Shown: positions 1 through 9,576, numbered from the stretch's first letter. The stretch is 63,818 nt of DNA from Akkermansia sp. (GCA_030525455.1 JAUNER010000015.1:1-63818), one strand, 5' to 3'. The notes: generated by a model from the sequence alone, not told the origin. Numbers and translations are program-made.

Positions 1-1
1 G

Positions 2-853
2 GGTCACACCGAAGCCATCAAAGTTCTCCTCCAAGCCGGGGCTAATATCGAGGCTAAGGACAAAGAAGACTGGACTCCTCTCATGTCTACCGCAGCTAAT
101 GGTCACACAGAAGCAATCAAAGCTCTCATCCAAGCCGGAGCTAATATCGAGGCTAAGCATCAAAAAACTGGAGACACAGCTCTCATAATGGCCGCATTCC
201 TCGGTCAGGCCGAAGCCATCAAAACTCTCATCCAAGCAGGGGCTAATATTGAAGCAAAAAACAAGGATGGCTGGACTCCTCTCATGTCTGCCGCAGCTAA
301 AGGTCACACCGAAGCAGTCAACGCTCTCATCCAAGCAGGGGCTAATATTGAAACTAAGGACAAAGAAGGCGGTACTCCTCTCATGTCTGCCGCAGATATG
401 GGTCACACTAATGCAGTCAACGCTCTCATCCAAGCAGGAGCTAACATCGAGGCTAAGGACAAAGAAGGCTGGACTCCTCTCATGTCTGCCGCAAGTAATG
501 GTCAAGCCGAAGCAGTCAACGCTCTCATCCAAGCAGGAGCTAACATCGAGGCTAAAAAAAATGATGGCCGGAATCCTCTCATGCTTGCCGCATCTAATGG
601 TCACACTAATGCAGTCAACGCTCTCATCCAAGCCGGAGCTAATATCGAGGCTAAGAATAAAGTGGGCTTGACTCCTCTCATGTTTGCCGCAGCTAATGGT
701 CACACAGAATCAGTCAAAGTTCTCCTCCAAGCAGGAGCTAACATTGAGGCTAAGGAGAAAAATGGTTTTACAGCATTAGATTATGCAAAAGCATCTGAAT
801 CAAAAAATAAGAAGCAAATCATTCGCCTACTAAGAGCGGCAGGTGGGCGATAA
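2..853 (+). CDS. Ankyrin-repeat protein, 5' end missing
   Basis: The reading frame is already open at base 2, so the true start lies outside the window. About eight ankyrin units of 33 residues (one of 34) follow one another, with the core G-H-T-x-A-V-x-A-L-I-Q-A-G-A-N-I-E-A-K and the TPLM turn. The last unit diverges (TALDYAK) and runs into a short basic tail that caps the stack. Ankyrin stacks bind other proteins; the partner cannot be inferred. The units are nearly identical at DNA level (99-bp period), which suggests recent duplication or gene conversion and copy-number instability. No signal peptide can be judged because the N-terminus is missing. A spurious open frame in another phase (249-671) arises from the repeat period. 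Confidence 0.9.
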   Translation, partial: GHTEAIKVLLQAGANIEAKDKEDWTPLMSTAANGHTEAIKALIQAGANIEAKHQKTGDTALIMAAFLGQAEAIKTLIQAGANIEAKNKDGWTPLMSAAAKGHTEAVNALIQAGANIETKDKEGGTPLMSAADMGHTNAVNALIQAGANIEAKDKEGWTPLMSAASNGQAEAVNALIQAGANIEAKKNDGRNPLMLAASNGHTNAVNALIQAGANIEAKNKVGLTPLMFAAANGHTESVKVLLQAGANIEAKEKNGFTALDYAKASESKNKKQIIRLLRAAGGR

Positions 854-1078
854 GGAGCTAAAAATATCAACATTCCGATAAGTTCGAAAAACGAGAATCA
901 TCCTCAAATTACAACCCGGGAAACCTCACTGCAAGCAGGGAATAAAAAAACCGCTCTTGTCGGCATCTTTACACTTTATCAAAAAGAAGTGATATGCTAG
1001 ACTAAGGTCAAGCCGAGGTGTGAGGGAAAGCCCCCTGCACAGTTCTGACTATTTCAAACAAACTAACATATACTTATT

Positions 1079-2278
1079 ATGTATACACCTGAATTCAAAA
1101 ACATCCTTACCGCCCAGCTTGCCGGGTTAAAGGAAGAAGGCTTGTACAAAGAAGAACGCTTCATTGCCTCTCAGCAGTACTCACAAGTAACACTGAAGGA
1201 TGGTCGCTCCGTCATCAATATGTGTGCCAATAACTATCTGGGCTTAGCAAACCACCCGGAAGTGATGGAAGCCGCTAAGCAGGCCATTGATAAGTGGGGT
1301 TTTGGTATGGCATCCGTACGCTTCATCTGCGGTACACAAACGCTACACCGTCAGCTTGAAGAACGCATCTCTGCATTCCTCGGCACAGAAGACACGATTC
1401 TCTTCCCATCATGCTTCGATGCCAATGGTGGTTTATTTGAAGGCTTGCTTACTGCTGATGACGCCATCATCTCTGACTCCTTGAACCACGCTTCTATTAT
1501 TGACGGTGTACGTCTTTGCAAAGCAAAGCGCTACCGCTATGCCAATAACGACATGGCTGACCTCGAAGCTAAACTTCAGGAAGCCGATGCCGCCGGGGCA
1601 CGCGTGAAGTTGATTTCCACCGACGGGGTATTCTCCATGGACGGCATCATTGCCCAGCTAGATAAGATTCACGAAATTGCCGCCAAGTACAACGCCATCG
1701 TGCACTTCGACGACTGTCATGCCACAGGTTTCCTTGGCAAGCGAGGTCGTGGTACACACGAATACTGCGGTATCTTTGGCAATATCGACATCACTACAGG
1801 TACACTGGGTAAAGCCCTGGGTGGTGCATCCGGTGGTTATGTATCCGGTCCGCAGGAAGTTGTAGACATTCTTCGTCAAAAGGCACGCCCCTATCTTTTC
1901 TCAAACAGCGTAGCTCCTGCTATTGCCGCTGCTTCTATCAAAGTATTTGACTTACTCGAAGCCTCTACCGAAGCACGCGACCGCGTAGAAGCCAACACCA
2001 AATACTTCCGCGAAGCCATGACCGGAGCCGGCTTTACCATCGCCGGTAAGGATCACCCAATTTCTCCGGTAATGCTTGGTGATGCAGTACTTTCACAGAA
2101 ATTCTCTGCACAGTTGCTCGAAGAAGGCGTCTACGCCGTAGGCTTCTTCTATCCGGTTGTACCAAAAGGTCAGGCACGCATTCGCACCCAAATCTCTGCT
2201 GCCCACAGCCGCGAACAACTCGATAAGGCAATCGACGCCTTCATCAAGGTTGGTAAAAACCTTGGCGTTATTTCCTAA
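1079..2278 (+). CDS. kbl: Glycine C-acetyltransferase (2-amino-3-ketobutyrate CoA ligase)
   Basis: PLP enzyme of the alpha-oxoamine synthase family, 399 residues, the usual Kbl length. It cleaves 2-amino-3-ketobutyrate with CoA to glycine and acetyl-CoA in threonine degradation. Visible motifs are the N-terminal NNYLGLA substrate segment (51-57), HFDDCHATG (209-217) and the PLP-lysine motif TLGKALGG with Lys245. Family members also include 8-amino-7-oxononanoate synthase and 5-aminolevulinate synthase; the N-terminal sequence and the HFDDCHATG segment favour Kbl. The threonine dehydrogenase (tdh) that usually accompanies it is not in the window. The next gene starts 28 bp downstream, so it may head the kinase cluster transcript. 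Confidence 0.93.
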   Translation: MYTPEFKNILTAQLAGLKEEGLYKEERFIASQQYSQVTLKDGRSVINMCANNYLGLANHPEVMEAAKQAIDKWGFGMASVRFICGTQTLHRQLEERISAFLGTEDTILFPSCFDANGGLFEGLLTADDAIISDSLNHASIIDGVRLCKAKRYRYANNDMADLEAKLQEADAAGARVKLISTDGVFSMDGIIAQLDKIHEIAAKYNAIVHFDDCHATGFLGKRGRGTHEYCGIFGNIDITTGTLGKALGGASGGYVSGPQEVVDILRQKARPYLFSNSVAPAIAAASIKVFDLLEASTEARDRVEANTKYFREAMTGAGFTIAGKDHPISPVMLGDAVLSQKFSAQLLEEGVYAVGFFYPVVPKGQARIRTQISAAHSREQLDKAIDAFIKVGKNLGVIS

Positions 2279-2306
2279 TCACAAAACGCAAATCGTATAA
2301 ATAACA

Positions 2307-4910
2307 ATGGGCGCATCATCCGCACTTGGTAATCAATTACCTAAATTGCCCATCAAGCGGGTGGTGCGCCCTACTCCTACTATCCCTGACCACCAAGTGC
2401 TACGCCAAATCGGTAGTGGTGCCTATGGTGAAGTGTGGCTGGCTAAATCTCTCACCGGAGCATGGCGAGCCGTAAAGATTGTTTGGCGAGAAGACTTTGA
2501 TGACGAGCGGACCTTTAACCGCGAGTTTGAGGGCATTCTGCAATACGAACCCATAGCTCGCAATCACCCCGGGCTGGTACACATCCTACACGTTGGTCGG
2601 CAGGATGGTGAGCATCCGTACTATTACTATGTGATGGAGCTAGGTGACGATGCTCGTACAGGAGTTCAGATTCACCAAGATGAGTACGTACCCCGCACCC
2701 TGCAAACAGACAAAAAACTATCAGGCAATAAACCACTCCCTCTGGATTACTGCTTAGAAATAGGTAGCCAACTGGCACATGCCCTACTCTATTTGCATAG
2801 TAAAAATCTGACACACAGAGACATCAAGCCGGCGAACGTCATCTTTGTCAATTCTCGCCCGAAATTGGCAGATATAGGCTTGGTAGCACACCAAGACCAG
2901 AGGAGTTTCGTCGGTACAGAGGGGTTCATCCCCCCCGATGGCCCCGGTACTAAACGTGCCGACGTCTATGCTCTGGCAAAAGTACTCTATGAAATCAGCA
3001 CCGGAAAAGACAGGCTGGACTTCCCTGAATTGCCAACACTAAACGATGACTTGGCATCAAAAAAATGGCATCAATTCAATAATATCATCTGCCAAGCCGC
3101 TGAACCCAGAGTAGATGAATGCACCATAGACTCTGCCGAGCTACTAGCCGAGCAAATCGATTTATTGCGTGGGTTTGAGTTCCCTACAAAATACCGAGCC
3201 TCAAAGAAGAAAAAGAAAAAATCAAAACAAAGTTTTCAACTTCTAACAGCGGCCATTCTAGGGGCAGTATGTTCCTATTTTGCTGTTCAATTCATAACAC
3301 CGGAGGATGAAGTGCCTCCCCCCCCGGTCACACAAGACCCCACCGTCACTCCGACCTCCGGGAATGAACAAAACACAGGCTATGCCATCATTATCACCAG
3401 CCCACACGGGGCATCTATATATGATAAAAACGGCAACTACATTGACGAAACACCCTATGGGCCCATCTCTTTACCCCATGGCACACCCGTAGCCTACACT
3501 ATTAAGAAACCGGGCTATGCGGATAAAGAAGTTTACGATATTATCCGTAACGGGCAAACTTGTGTACTCGGTGGTGCATTAAAACAATATCATCCGCCTA
3601 AAGATAACACTACTTGGAAGGACACAAATGGTCAGATTTATCGCCCGGATCACGGCATTCACATTGCAGAAAGACCAATTAGCGTCCATAACTTTAATAA
3701 GTTTATAAATGATACTATAGCAAGCACACCGTTTGATAAAGAAACGGCTTTGGCTAATGCTGATGCGAAAGAATCAGAAAACGCCCTCATTCACACCAAA
3801 GCAATTGAAGCTTATGTCCGTTGGCTCAATAAACAATGCGAAATCGAGGGTTTACTGGGCAAGGATTATTATATTTTTGCAGAGTCCTTACCTCATGATG
3901 CAGAAAATTCAGAATACTCTCCCTACATACTAAAAGTCGTACGAGCCCTTCAAGTTCCCATTACCATTCACAGCATACCACGTGGGGCAAGTGTATTTTT
4001 CAATAATAAGCTCATAGGTCGCACTCCACTAGAGGAGTACGTTAACCAAGTTCCCTACCAACTGGAAGTTAAGCTACCCGGTCATGCGGCCATTATAAAG
4101 ACAGGCGACGACCCGCAGGATTTATTCCTATCTCTTCACCTCCAACAGGATAAATCAGTCGTATTCAATAAAAAATGGACCAACAGCCTAGGCGAAGAAC
4201 TCATACCACTACGCCGTGTATTGGTAATGAAACACGAAGTCTGCCTGAAACACTACCGCCAATTTGCCCATGAAACAAACACCCCAATGCCACCTACCCC
4301 AAACTTTGAACAAGCTGAAAATCATCCGGTAGTAAACATTACACGTGATGAGGCTCGGGCTTTTGCCAAGTGGCTTACTGAAAAAGAACGAAAAGAAAAA
4401 CTCATAGGCGAACATGATTTCTATCGTTTACCATTCGATGCCGAATGGAATGCCATGAATGGATTAGAAAATGAATCAGGAGCTTCTCCTTTTGAAAAAA
4501 GCCTTCAAAGCCAACATAAAAGCGATTACTTTAGCTGGGGAAATACATGGCCGCCAAAAAACAATACAGGCAACTTTGCCGACGAATCTGCTCTCAGTCA
4601 TTTAGCATCCTCTAGGCACATTGTCGGCTACAATGACTCTTTCCCATATACAGCACCTGTCGGGTCGTTTGCGAAAAATCATTTAGGGATTTACGATTTA
4701 GACGGCAATGTCATGGAGTGGTTAGAAAACAATTACGGTGGACCGGAAAAGCTTGCTATTCGCCACTATGGGGTAGCTCGTGGGGGCAGTTTTTTATCAT
4801 TTAGACCCAACCAATTAACCCCCATTCAAAGAAATCCCCTGCCCGTAACTACCAGAGATGTTACTCTTGGGTTTAGATTGGTCTTATCATCGAAACGCCC
4901 AAACAAATAA
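2307..4910 (+). CDS. Transmembrane Ser/Thr kinase with PEGA and FGE-like domains
   Basis: 867 residues. The cytoplasmic kinase domain spans about 30-290: glycine loop GSGAYGEV (36-43), Lys57 in AVKI, and catalytic HRDIKPAN (170-177). The metal-binding DFG is replaced by DIG (189-191) and no clear APE follows, so activity may be altered. A run of lysines (300-308) precedes one transmembrane helix (about 311-330). The outer part holds PEGA domain 1 (about 360-427), a degenerate FGE-like segment (about 440-540), PEGA domain 2 (about 551-613) and a C-terminal formylglycine-generating-enzyme/sulfatase-modifying fold (about 620-865) with the LDGNVMEW and ARGGSF signatures. Such FGE folds are often ligand-binding rather than catalytic. 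It probably senses an envelope signal. A ParA gene follows. Confidence 0.9.
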   Translation: MGASSALGNQLPKLPIKRVVRPTPTIPDHQVLRQIGSGAYGEVWLAKSLTGAWRAVKIVWREDFDDERTFNREFEGILQYEPIARNHPGLVHILHVGRQDGEHPYYYYVMELGDDARTGVQIHQDEYVPRTLQTDKKLSGNKPLPLDYCLEIGSQLAHALLYLHSKNLTHRDIKPANVIFVNSRPKLADIGLVAHQDQRSFVGTEGFIPPDGPGTKRADVYALAKVLYEISTGKDRLDFPELPTLNDDLASKKWHQFNNIICQAAEPRVDECTIDSAELLAEQIDLLRGFEFPTKYRASKKKKKKSKQSFQLLTAAILGAVCSYFAVQFITPEDEVPPPPVTQDPTVTPTSGNEQNTGYAIIITSPHGASIYDKNGNYIDETPYGPISLPHGTPVAYTIKKPGYADKEVYDIIRNGQTCVLGGALKQYHPPKDNTTWKDTNGQIYRPDHGIHIAERPISVHNFNKFINDTIASTPFDKETALANADAKESENALIHTKAIEAYVRWLNKQCEIEGLLGKDYYIFAESLPHDAENSEYSPYILKVVRALQVPITIHSIPRGASVFFNNKLIGRTPLEEYVNQVPYQLEVKLPGHAAIIKTGDDPQDLFLSLHLQQDKSVVFNKKWTNSLGEELIPLRRVLVMKHEVCLKHYRQFAHETNTPMPPTPNFEQAENHPVVNITRDEARAFAKWLTEKERKEKLIGEHDFYRLPFDAEWNAMNGLENESGASPFEKSLQSQHKSDYFSWGNTWPPKNNTGNFADESALSHLASSRHIVGYNDSFPYTAPVGSFAKNHLGIYDLDGNVMEWLENNYGGPEKLAIRHYGVARGGSFLSFRPNQLTPIQRNPLPVTTRDVTLGFRLVLSSKRPNK

Positions 4911-5008
4911 TGAAGAGATTTGTCATGTCTCACTAGACTTCGACGTGGCATGAAAATTCATTGAATATTACCTAATTTTTGCTACATTTCCCTCACACAA
5001 TTTCCGAC

Positions 5009-5779
5009 ATGAAAATCGTAGCCATAGCCAACCAAAAAGGTGGTGTAGGAAAAACCACAACTGCTATCAACTTAGCTGCCGCACTTGCTCAACTAAAGAA
5101 AAAGGTTTTACTTATTGACCTTGACCCTCAAGCAAATGCGACTAGTGGCTTAGGTATCGATTTAAGAGAATCGATTAGTTTGTATCCGGCTCTCATTGGA
5201 CAAACAGATGCGGTATCCTGTATTCTGCCCAGCGGCAGAAAACGCCTCGACATCATTCCTGCTACGATGGATTTAGCCGGGGTAGAAATTGAATTAGCCC
5301 GTTCCGGTAATCACTTATCTCGCTTGAAAGAAACTCTGGCTCCGCTCAAAGAAGCAGGGGATTATGATTACTGTATCATGGATACCCCTCCCTCTCTTGG
5401 GGTGCTGATGACGTCTGCCCTTGCCGCCTGTGATGAAGTGCTAACCCCACTGCAATGTGAATGGTTCGGCTTGGAAGGTTTAGCTAAAATTCTTCATGTC
5501 ATTGCTCAAATTTGTGCCAGTGGGGCAAATCCCACCATCAAGCACGAAGGGGTGCTAATGACAATGTATGATTCTCGTACAAATTTAGCCCGCTCTGTCA
5601 TCGACCAAGTAGCTCAACATTTACCAAAAGTGCTTTACAAAACTACCATCCCTCGCTCAATTCGCTTGGGGGAAGCTCCTAGCTTTGGAAAAACGATTTT
5701 TGAACACGACCCCAACGGCATGGCCTCTGAGGCCTATATGAAAGCGGCAAAAGAATTCATCAAACGCCATAAGTCTTAG
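5009..5779 (+). CDS. ParA/Soj-family ATPase, orphan
   Basis: 256 residues from the start at 5009; an upstream in-frame ATG at 4979 adds ten residues outside the family alignment. The deviant Walker A motif [10 protein letters not shown] lies near the N-terminus, followed by [11 protein letters not shown] and the Walker B-like MDTPPSLG. This is the chromosomal ParA/Soj type that uses ATP-dependent DNA binding to position DNA or protein cargo. No ParB or parS-like site is visible next to it. It sits between two transmembrane kinases, and the second kinase begins 15 bp after its stop, so co-transcription is likely. This context suggests regulated cargo positioning, possibly through phosphorylation, rather than ordinary chromosome segregation. 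That role is inference. Confidence 0.92.
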   Translation: MKIVAIANQKGGVGKTTTAINLAAALAQLKKKVLLIDLDPQANATSGLGIDLRESISLYPALIGQTDAVSCILPSGRKRLDIIPATMDLAGVEIELARSGNHLSRLKETLAPLKEAGDYDYCIMDTPPSLGVLMTSALAACDEVLTPLQCEWFGLEGLAKILHVIAQICASGANPTIKHEGVLMTMYDSRTNLARSVIDQVAQHLPKVLYKTTIPRSIRLGEAPSFGKTIFEHDPNGMASEAYMKAAKEFIKRHKS

Positions 5780-5794
5780 TTCGATTCTTGCTCT

Positions 5795-8518
5795 ATGCCG
5801 GAAGAAACAGGAAGTCCTCTTTCTAATGATACGATGGCACAGGCGATGCCTGTACCGCCACCGATTCCTGCACCGCAATCTATAACAACTAAATCTCTCC
5901 TTGAAGAGAAACATTCTTTACCCCCGGCAGAAGCTCAGGGCGAATTTTTCGTTTATCAGCGAGAATTAGCCCCCGGCATGAAGATTGAACATTATGAAAT
6001 TTTGAAGGTTCTGGGGAGTGGAGGATTTGGCATTACCTATCTCGCTACTGATTTACATCTGAATAGAAAAGTTGTTATCAAAGAGAACTTCCCTACCGCT
6101 TGTTCCTATCGTGACCCATTTACCGGGAAAATTCTTCCTAATAATGAACATGATAGAAAACACTACGAATGGTCTCTTAAAAGCTTTTTGACAGAAGCTC
6201 GCACCCTTGCCGAACTTAACCATGAGGGTATTGTAAAAATTCTCTCAGTCTTTGAAGCCAATGATACGGCGTACTTTGCCATGGATTATATCAATGGTTT
6301 ATCACTCGATTATCTGGCAGAAAAGCTCCATACAACCGGTCATAGATATACTGAGGATGAATTAAAAGGCCTACTTATTCGCTTGCTTCACATCTTGGAA
6401 TATCTGCATGAGAGCAAAATTTATCATCGCGACATTAAACCGGGAAATATCTTACTTACCGAGGAAGGTGTCCCTGTACTCATCGACTTTGGGGCGGCTC
6501 GCCATGCTCTCAATATGCCGGCTGCCACTGTGCTGACAACTCAGGGATTTTCATCGCCTGAACAAGCTTTAGGAAAATCTACCATCGGTCCATGGAGTGA
6601 CTTATATTCCGTTGGTGCTACTTTTTACACTATCTTAACAGGGGAACTACCGGAACGTGCAGAGGCTCGCTTGATAGAAGACACGATGCCCCCCTTGCAT
6701 AGCAATACCCTGCTCTCTCGATTTTACTCACGTGAGTTTTTGTTCAGTCTGGACAAAGCTCTATCGCCGACTATTTCTGGACGTTACCAAAACGCCCAGG
6801 AATGGATAAAAGACATTTGCCCCACGTGCTCAAATTCTATTTCGTCTACCATTAAGCTTAGTCACGAAGATATTTACCATGCACAGCACCGAGAGCCATC
6901 TAAATTCCCCCCCATGGCGGAACTTCCCAATGATGTGCCTCACGTCACCACCATTTCCATTCCTGAAAAACGCAGTATTATCCCCTATCTCATCGTTGGG
7001 TGCTTATGTACATTACTGACAGCTCTTGGCGTGGTCTTTTTAGTAGACTATATGCGTCAAAACCCTATGGGGACGACTATCAATCAAATTAAGGATGTCA
7101 TCCAGCAACAACCTGTCATTACTCCCATTAATCCTTCCCCAATGTTAGTGCAGGAACTGTCGCAAATCCGCATTCCGGAATTACGTACGGCAGAGGATGC
7201 TTCTGTAGCATTCCGACAACTTTCACAATTCTCCCTCAATCTCAATAATTCTACTTTGATTAAATCCGGCTTCCCCACACCGGATTTACCCAATCATTTA
7301 CGCGTTTCCTGTATTTATCTTCAGTTACAACCTATTTTAGATAAATCTACTTCTGTATATCTCACTATTAGAGATAAAAAGAACAAGCTGGTTTCCCGCT
7401 CTGCTAATTCTGTTCCTTCATTTAATGTACCGGGTCTATCAACAACTGGATTTTTCTTCTCAGAGCTTCCCACATTAACAAGCTCAGAACCCTATTATTA
7501 TAGTTTTGAAGATGAGTCAAACACTGTTTATCCGGTAAATATAGCTTGTTTCAAGGGTGATTTTATCAGGCAAGAAGATAGTTTCCCGACGGTTCGCATT
7601 GTTACTGCTCTCCCTATTTACAAAGATAAAATTCTGACTCCGAGCATGGATAAATTACTATCCATCTTTACTTCACGCAACATCAATGAAATTGAAAAGC
7701 CGGAAAACGTACAGTTTATTTCACAACATAAGGATGAAGTGACTCTCTTTGCTCAAGAAGGTTATCCCTTGGCTCAATATGCTCTGGCTAATTTAATTCT
7801 AAATGACACCGACACCTCTCACCAAGAGACAAACCAGGCCATTGTTTGGCTTTATCGTTCTGCTATAAGTGGATGTTATGCGGCGGTAAAGTCTATGGGG
7901 GTCTATCTGTTAGACATTCCTATGTATTTCCCCGACTTAAAAGCTCAGCCAACTTTAGCCCAGAAAAACTATGCCCAAGCTTCTAGATTTCTAAAAATGG
8001 CATTGCAATATAAAGACTTACGCTCTTTATATCTTTTGTCTTTAATGTACTCTCAGGGCTGGGGTGTCCCGTGCTCGCCGAGTTTAACTAATCAGATGAT
8101 TCCCTACTTGGATAAATCCTCATTCATTCTCTCACCGGATTTCCTCGAACATCAGCAGATTTGTGCACTTTGGCTTTCTCCTCCACTTAGTGACCAAAAG
8201 CACATTAAATTACAGTTCACTATTCCCGGGCCTAATGCTACTAAATTGCTCGATGGTTTAACCATTTACAATACCGATCGCCATAAGTCATTGTACATTC
8301 AAGAATACCATGTGTACCAAGAAAATAGAGAACTTCTCCATTTTGTAAAACCTTGCGAATTAGTTCCGGGACAAAAAACATCGCCCCTTGGCGTTTCTAT
8401 TCCTCACGAAATGATTTCTCATACCAGTTTGCCTCTTGTGGTTGAAATTATCATGTCACCAAATAATGGCAGCGGAATTGTCACTTTACCAAATGTTTCT
8501 TATGTATCTCACCATTAA
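5795..8518 (+). CDS. Transmembrane Ser/Thr kinase with Sel1-like repeats
   Basis: 907 residues. After a Pro-rich N-terminus the kinase domain starts near 67 with GSGGFGITYLA (74-84), Lys96, HRDIKPGN (211-218) and an intact DFG (231-233), so it should be catalytically competent. The GSGGFGITYLA form is common among planctomycete and verrucomicrobial kinases. One transmembrane helix lies at about 393-418. The outer half has a Thr/Ser-rich unknown domain and then Sel1/TPR-like helical repeats at about 650-780 (for example EGYPLAQYALA and YLLSLMYSQGWG). The final about 110 residues look beta-rich. The gene overlaps the following lipoprotein gene by 17 bp and follows ParA by 15 bp, which indicates one transcriptional unit. 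Confidence 0.9.
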   Translation: MPEETGSPLSNDTMAQAMPVPPPIPAPQSITTKSLLEEKHSLPPAEAQGEFFVYQRELAPGMKIEHYEILKVLGSGGFGITYLATDLHLNRKVVIKENFPTACSYRDPFTGKILPNNEHDRKHYEWSLKSFLTEARTLAELNHEGIVKILSVFEANDTAYFAMDYINGLSLDYLAEKLHTTGHRYTEDELKGLLIRLLHILEYLHESKIYHRDIKPGNILLTEEGVPVLIDFGAARHALNMPAATVLTTQGFSSPEQALGKSTIGPWSDLYSVGATFYTILTGELPERAEARLIEDTMPPLHSNTLLSRFYSREFLFSLDKALSPTISGRYQNAQEWIKDICPTCSNSISSTIKLSHEDIYHAQHREPSKFPPMAELPNDVPHVTTISIPEKRSIIPYLIVGCLCTLLTALGVVFLVDYMRQNPMGTTINQIKDVIQQQPVITPINPSPMLVQELSQIRIPELRTAEDASVAFRQLSQFSLNLNNSTLIKSGFPTPDLPNHLRVSCIYLQLQPILDKSTSVYLTIRDKKNKLVSRSANSVPSFNVPGLSTTGFFFSELPTLTSSEPYYYSFEDESNTVYPVNIACFKGDFIRQEDSFPTVRIVTALPIYKDKILTPSMDKLLSIFTSRNINEIEKPENVQFISQHKDEVTLFAQEGYPLAQYALANLILNDTDTSHQETNQAIVWLYRSAISGCYAAVKSMGVYLLDIPMYFPDLKAQPTLAQKNYAQASRFLKMALQYKDLRSLYLLSLMYSQGWGVPCSPSLTNQMIPYLDKSSFILSPDFLEHQQICALWLSPPLSDQKHIKLQFTIPGPNATKLLDGLTIYNTDRHKSLYIQEYHVYQENRELLHFVKPCELVPGQKTSPLGVSIPHEMISHTSLPLVVEIIMSPNNGSGIVTLPNVSYVSHH

Positions 8519-9095
8519 ATCACAACTTAAACGGTTTATAGGCTTTTCCGGTCTTATCATATCTCTGAGTTTACTTTGCTCATGTGGAGACCCAAGTGTT
8601 AACTATTGTGAAGACCTAAACTCCATCAACACCGCTTACGGTGAAGAAAGTAATGAGCTAGTAGAGCGACTCCTGAAAATCAAAAAATCACCTAGCTTAC
8701 CTGCATTAGCCGATTGTGCAGAAGATGCCGCAACTTTGCTCGCTAATAGAAATAATGAGATTAAGGAACTCAATACGGAAGGAGTCGATGCGGCTCTTAT
8801 CAATTTTGTTAATAAAGATTTAGCTCTTTATGGCAATATCCAATCCACGGCTGAATACTATCGTGACTATTTTAACGATTTACTCAGTGGCAAAAATAAA
8901 CAATTTGATATTAGTCGGGCTCAGGGTGTTTTCCTTAGTGGCAGAAATAAGGTCAGAAAGTTGCTGGCTGATGCTCAGGCTCTCGACCGCGAAGCAACTG
9001 TCATTCAAACAGAAGTATCTGAAAAATTGAATACTCCCCTCCCCAATATCTCTTTCCCAATTCCCGATATCAAACCTCTTCTAAAAATGAATTAA
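8502..9095 (+). CDS. Small lipoprotein of unknown function
   Basis: 197 residues from ATG 8502. The N-terminus has a hydrophobic stretch ending in SLLCSCGDP, which fits a lipoprotein signal with cleavage before Cys. The mature part is charged and mostly helical, with no recognised domain. Longer starts (8436, 8493) exist in frame, but 8502 puts the positive residues directly before the hydrophobic core. The start lies inside the 3' end of the upstream kinase gene, a 17-bp overlap that suggests translational coupling. A role as an envelope partner of that kinase is only inferred from position. Confidence 0.75.
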   Translation: MYLTIKSQLKRFIGFSGLIISLSLLCSCGDPSVNYCEDLNSINTAYGEESNELVERLLKIKKSPSLPALADCAEDAATLLANRNNEIKELNTEGVDAALINFVNKDLALYGNIQSTAEYYRDYFNDLLSGKNKQFDISRAQGVFLSGRNKVRKLLADAQALDREATVIQTEVSEKLNTPLPNISFPIPDIKPLLKMN

Positions 9096-9135
9096 TTTCT
9101 CCCATAAAAAAATTCTCGATGTAAACATTTTTTTG

Positions 9136-9164
9136 TTGACAATCCCACTCTTCCAAACTATCAT
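9136..9164 (+). promoter_or_regulatory. Sigma-70-type promoter of the tRNA pair
   Basis: TTGACA at 9136-9141 matches the -35 consensus exactly. After a 17-bp spacer, TATCAT at 9159-9164 is a close -10 match. Transcription would start near 9171, about ten bases before tRNA-Cys. Confidence 0.75.
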
Positions 9165-9180
9165 CCTTGCACAGCACAGC

Positions 9181-9254
9181 GGCGGGGTCGCCAAGTGGTA
9201 AGGCAACGGTCTGCAAAATCGTTATCGCGGGTTCGATTCCCGCTCCCGCCTCCA
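9181..9254 (+). tRNA. tRNA-Cys (anticodon GCA)
   Basis: A full cloverleaf can be drawn. The acceptor stem GGCGGGG pairs with TCCCGCC (one G-T pair). The anticodon loop CTGCAAA gives GCA at 9213-9215, and the T arm is GCGGG-TTCGATT-CCCGC. The CCA end is encoded (9252-9254). It is the first of a tandem tRNA pair. Confidence 0.96.
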
Positions 9255-9267
9255 AGCTGGTGCTCAT

Positions 9268-9343
9268 GTCGTGTTCGTCTAGCGGTCTAGGACTCCCGCC
9301 TTTCACGCGGGCAACACGGGTTCGAGTCCCGTACACGATGCCA
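9268..9343 (+). tRNA. tRNA-Glu (anticodon TTC)
   Basis: The acceptor stem GTCGTGT pairs with ACACGAT (first pair G-T). The anticodon stem CCCGC/GCGGG carries loop CTTTCAC with TTC at 9302-9304. The T arm is ACGGG-TTCGAGT-CCCGT, and CCA is encoded. It lies 13 bases after tRNA-Cys and shares its promoter and terminator. Confidence 0.96.
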
Positions 9344-9350
9344 ATTTTCT

Positions 9351-9380
9351 TCCCGGTCAGAAATGACTGGGATTTTTTTT
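9351..9380 (+). terminator. Terminator of the tRNA operon
   Basis: Stem TCCCGGTCA (9351-9359) and TGACTGGGA (9364-9372) around a GAAA loop, followed by eight T residues: a standard intrinsic terminator. Confidence 0.9.
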
Positions 9381-9530
9381 GTCCATAGAGGAGTATCTAA
9401 GCAACCTAGAAAGACACTCCTGCCCTCCACCCACTGGGGGCTAATCAGCTTTAAATCAACACCATCTACCGGACCATTGGGCTTTTGCCCAAATAGTAAG
9501 GCGAATTATCTGAATGTAAACTGCAAGCAA

Positions 9531-9576
9531 AAAAAATCGCCGAGATGCGAAAATTGCACCCCAGCGATTTTTTTTT
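9531..9576 (-). terminator. Putative terminator of the GH109-like gene
   Basis: An inverted repeat AAAAAATCGC / GCGATTTTTT lies just past the stop of the minus-strand gene at 9600. The GC core of the stem is short and the loop long, so this is a moderate call. Confidence 0.5.

Noticed and set aside
249..671. 140-residue ORF inside the ankyrin gene
   Set aside because: Out-of-phase reading of the 99-bp repeat; it stays open only because the repeat lacks stops in that phase.
2..850. Tandem repeats that might be read as a CRISPR-like array
   Set aside because: Period is 99 bp, coding and in frame as ankyrin units, with no palindromic repeat and no unique spacers.
9070..9336. 88-residue minus-strand ORF with GAGIEPAITILQTVALPLGDPA
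   Set aside because: It is the reverse reading of the two tRNA genes; such translated tRNA antisense is a known annotation artefact.
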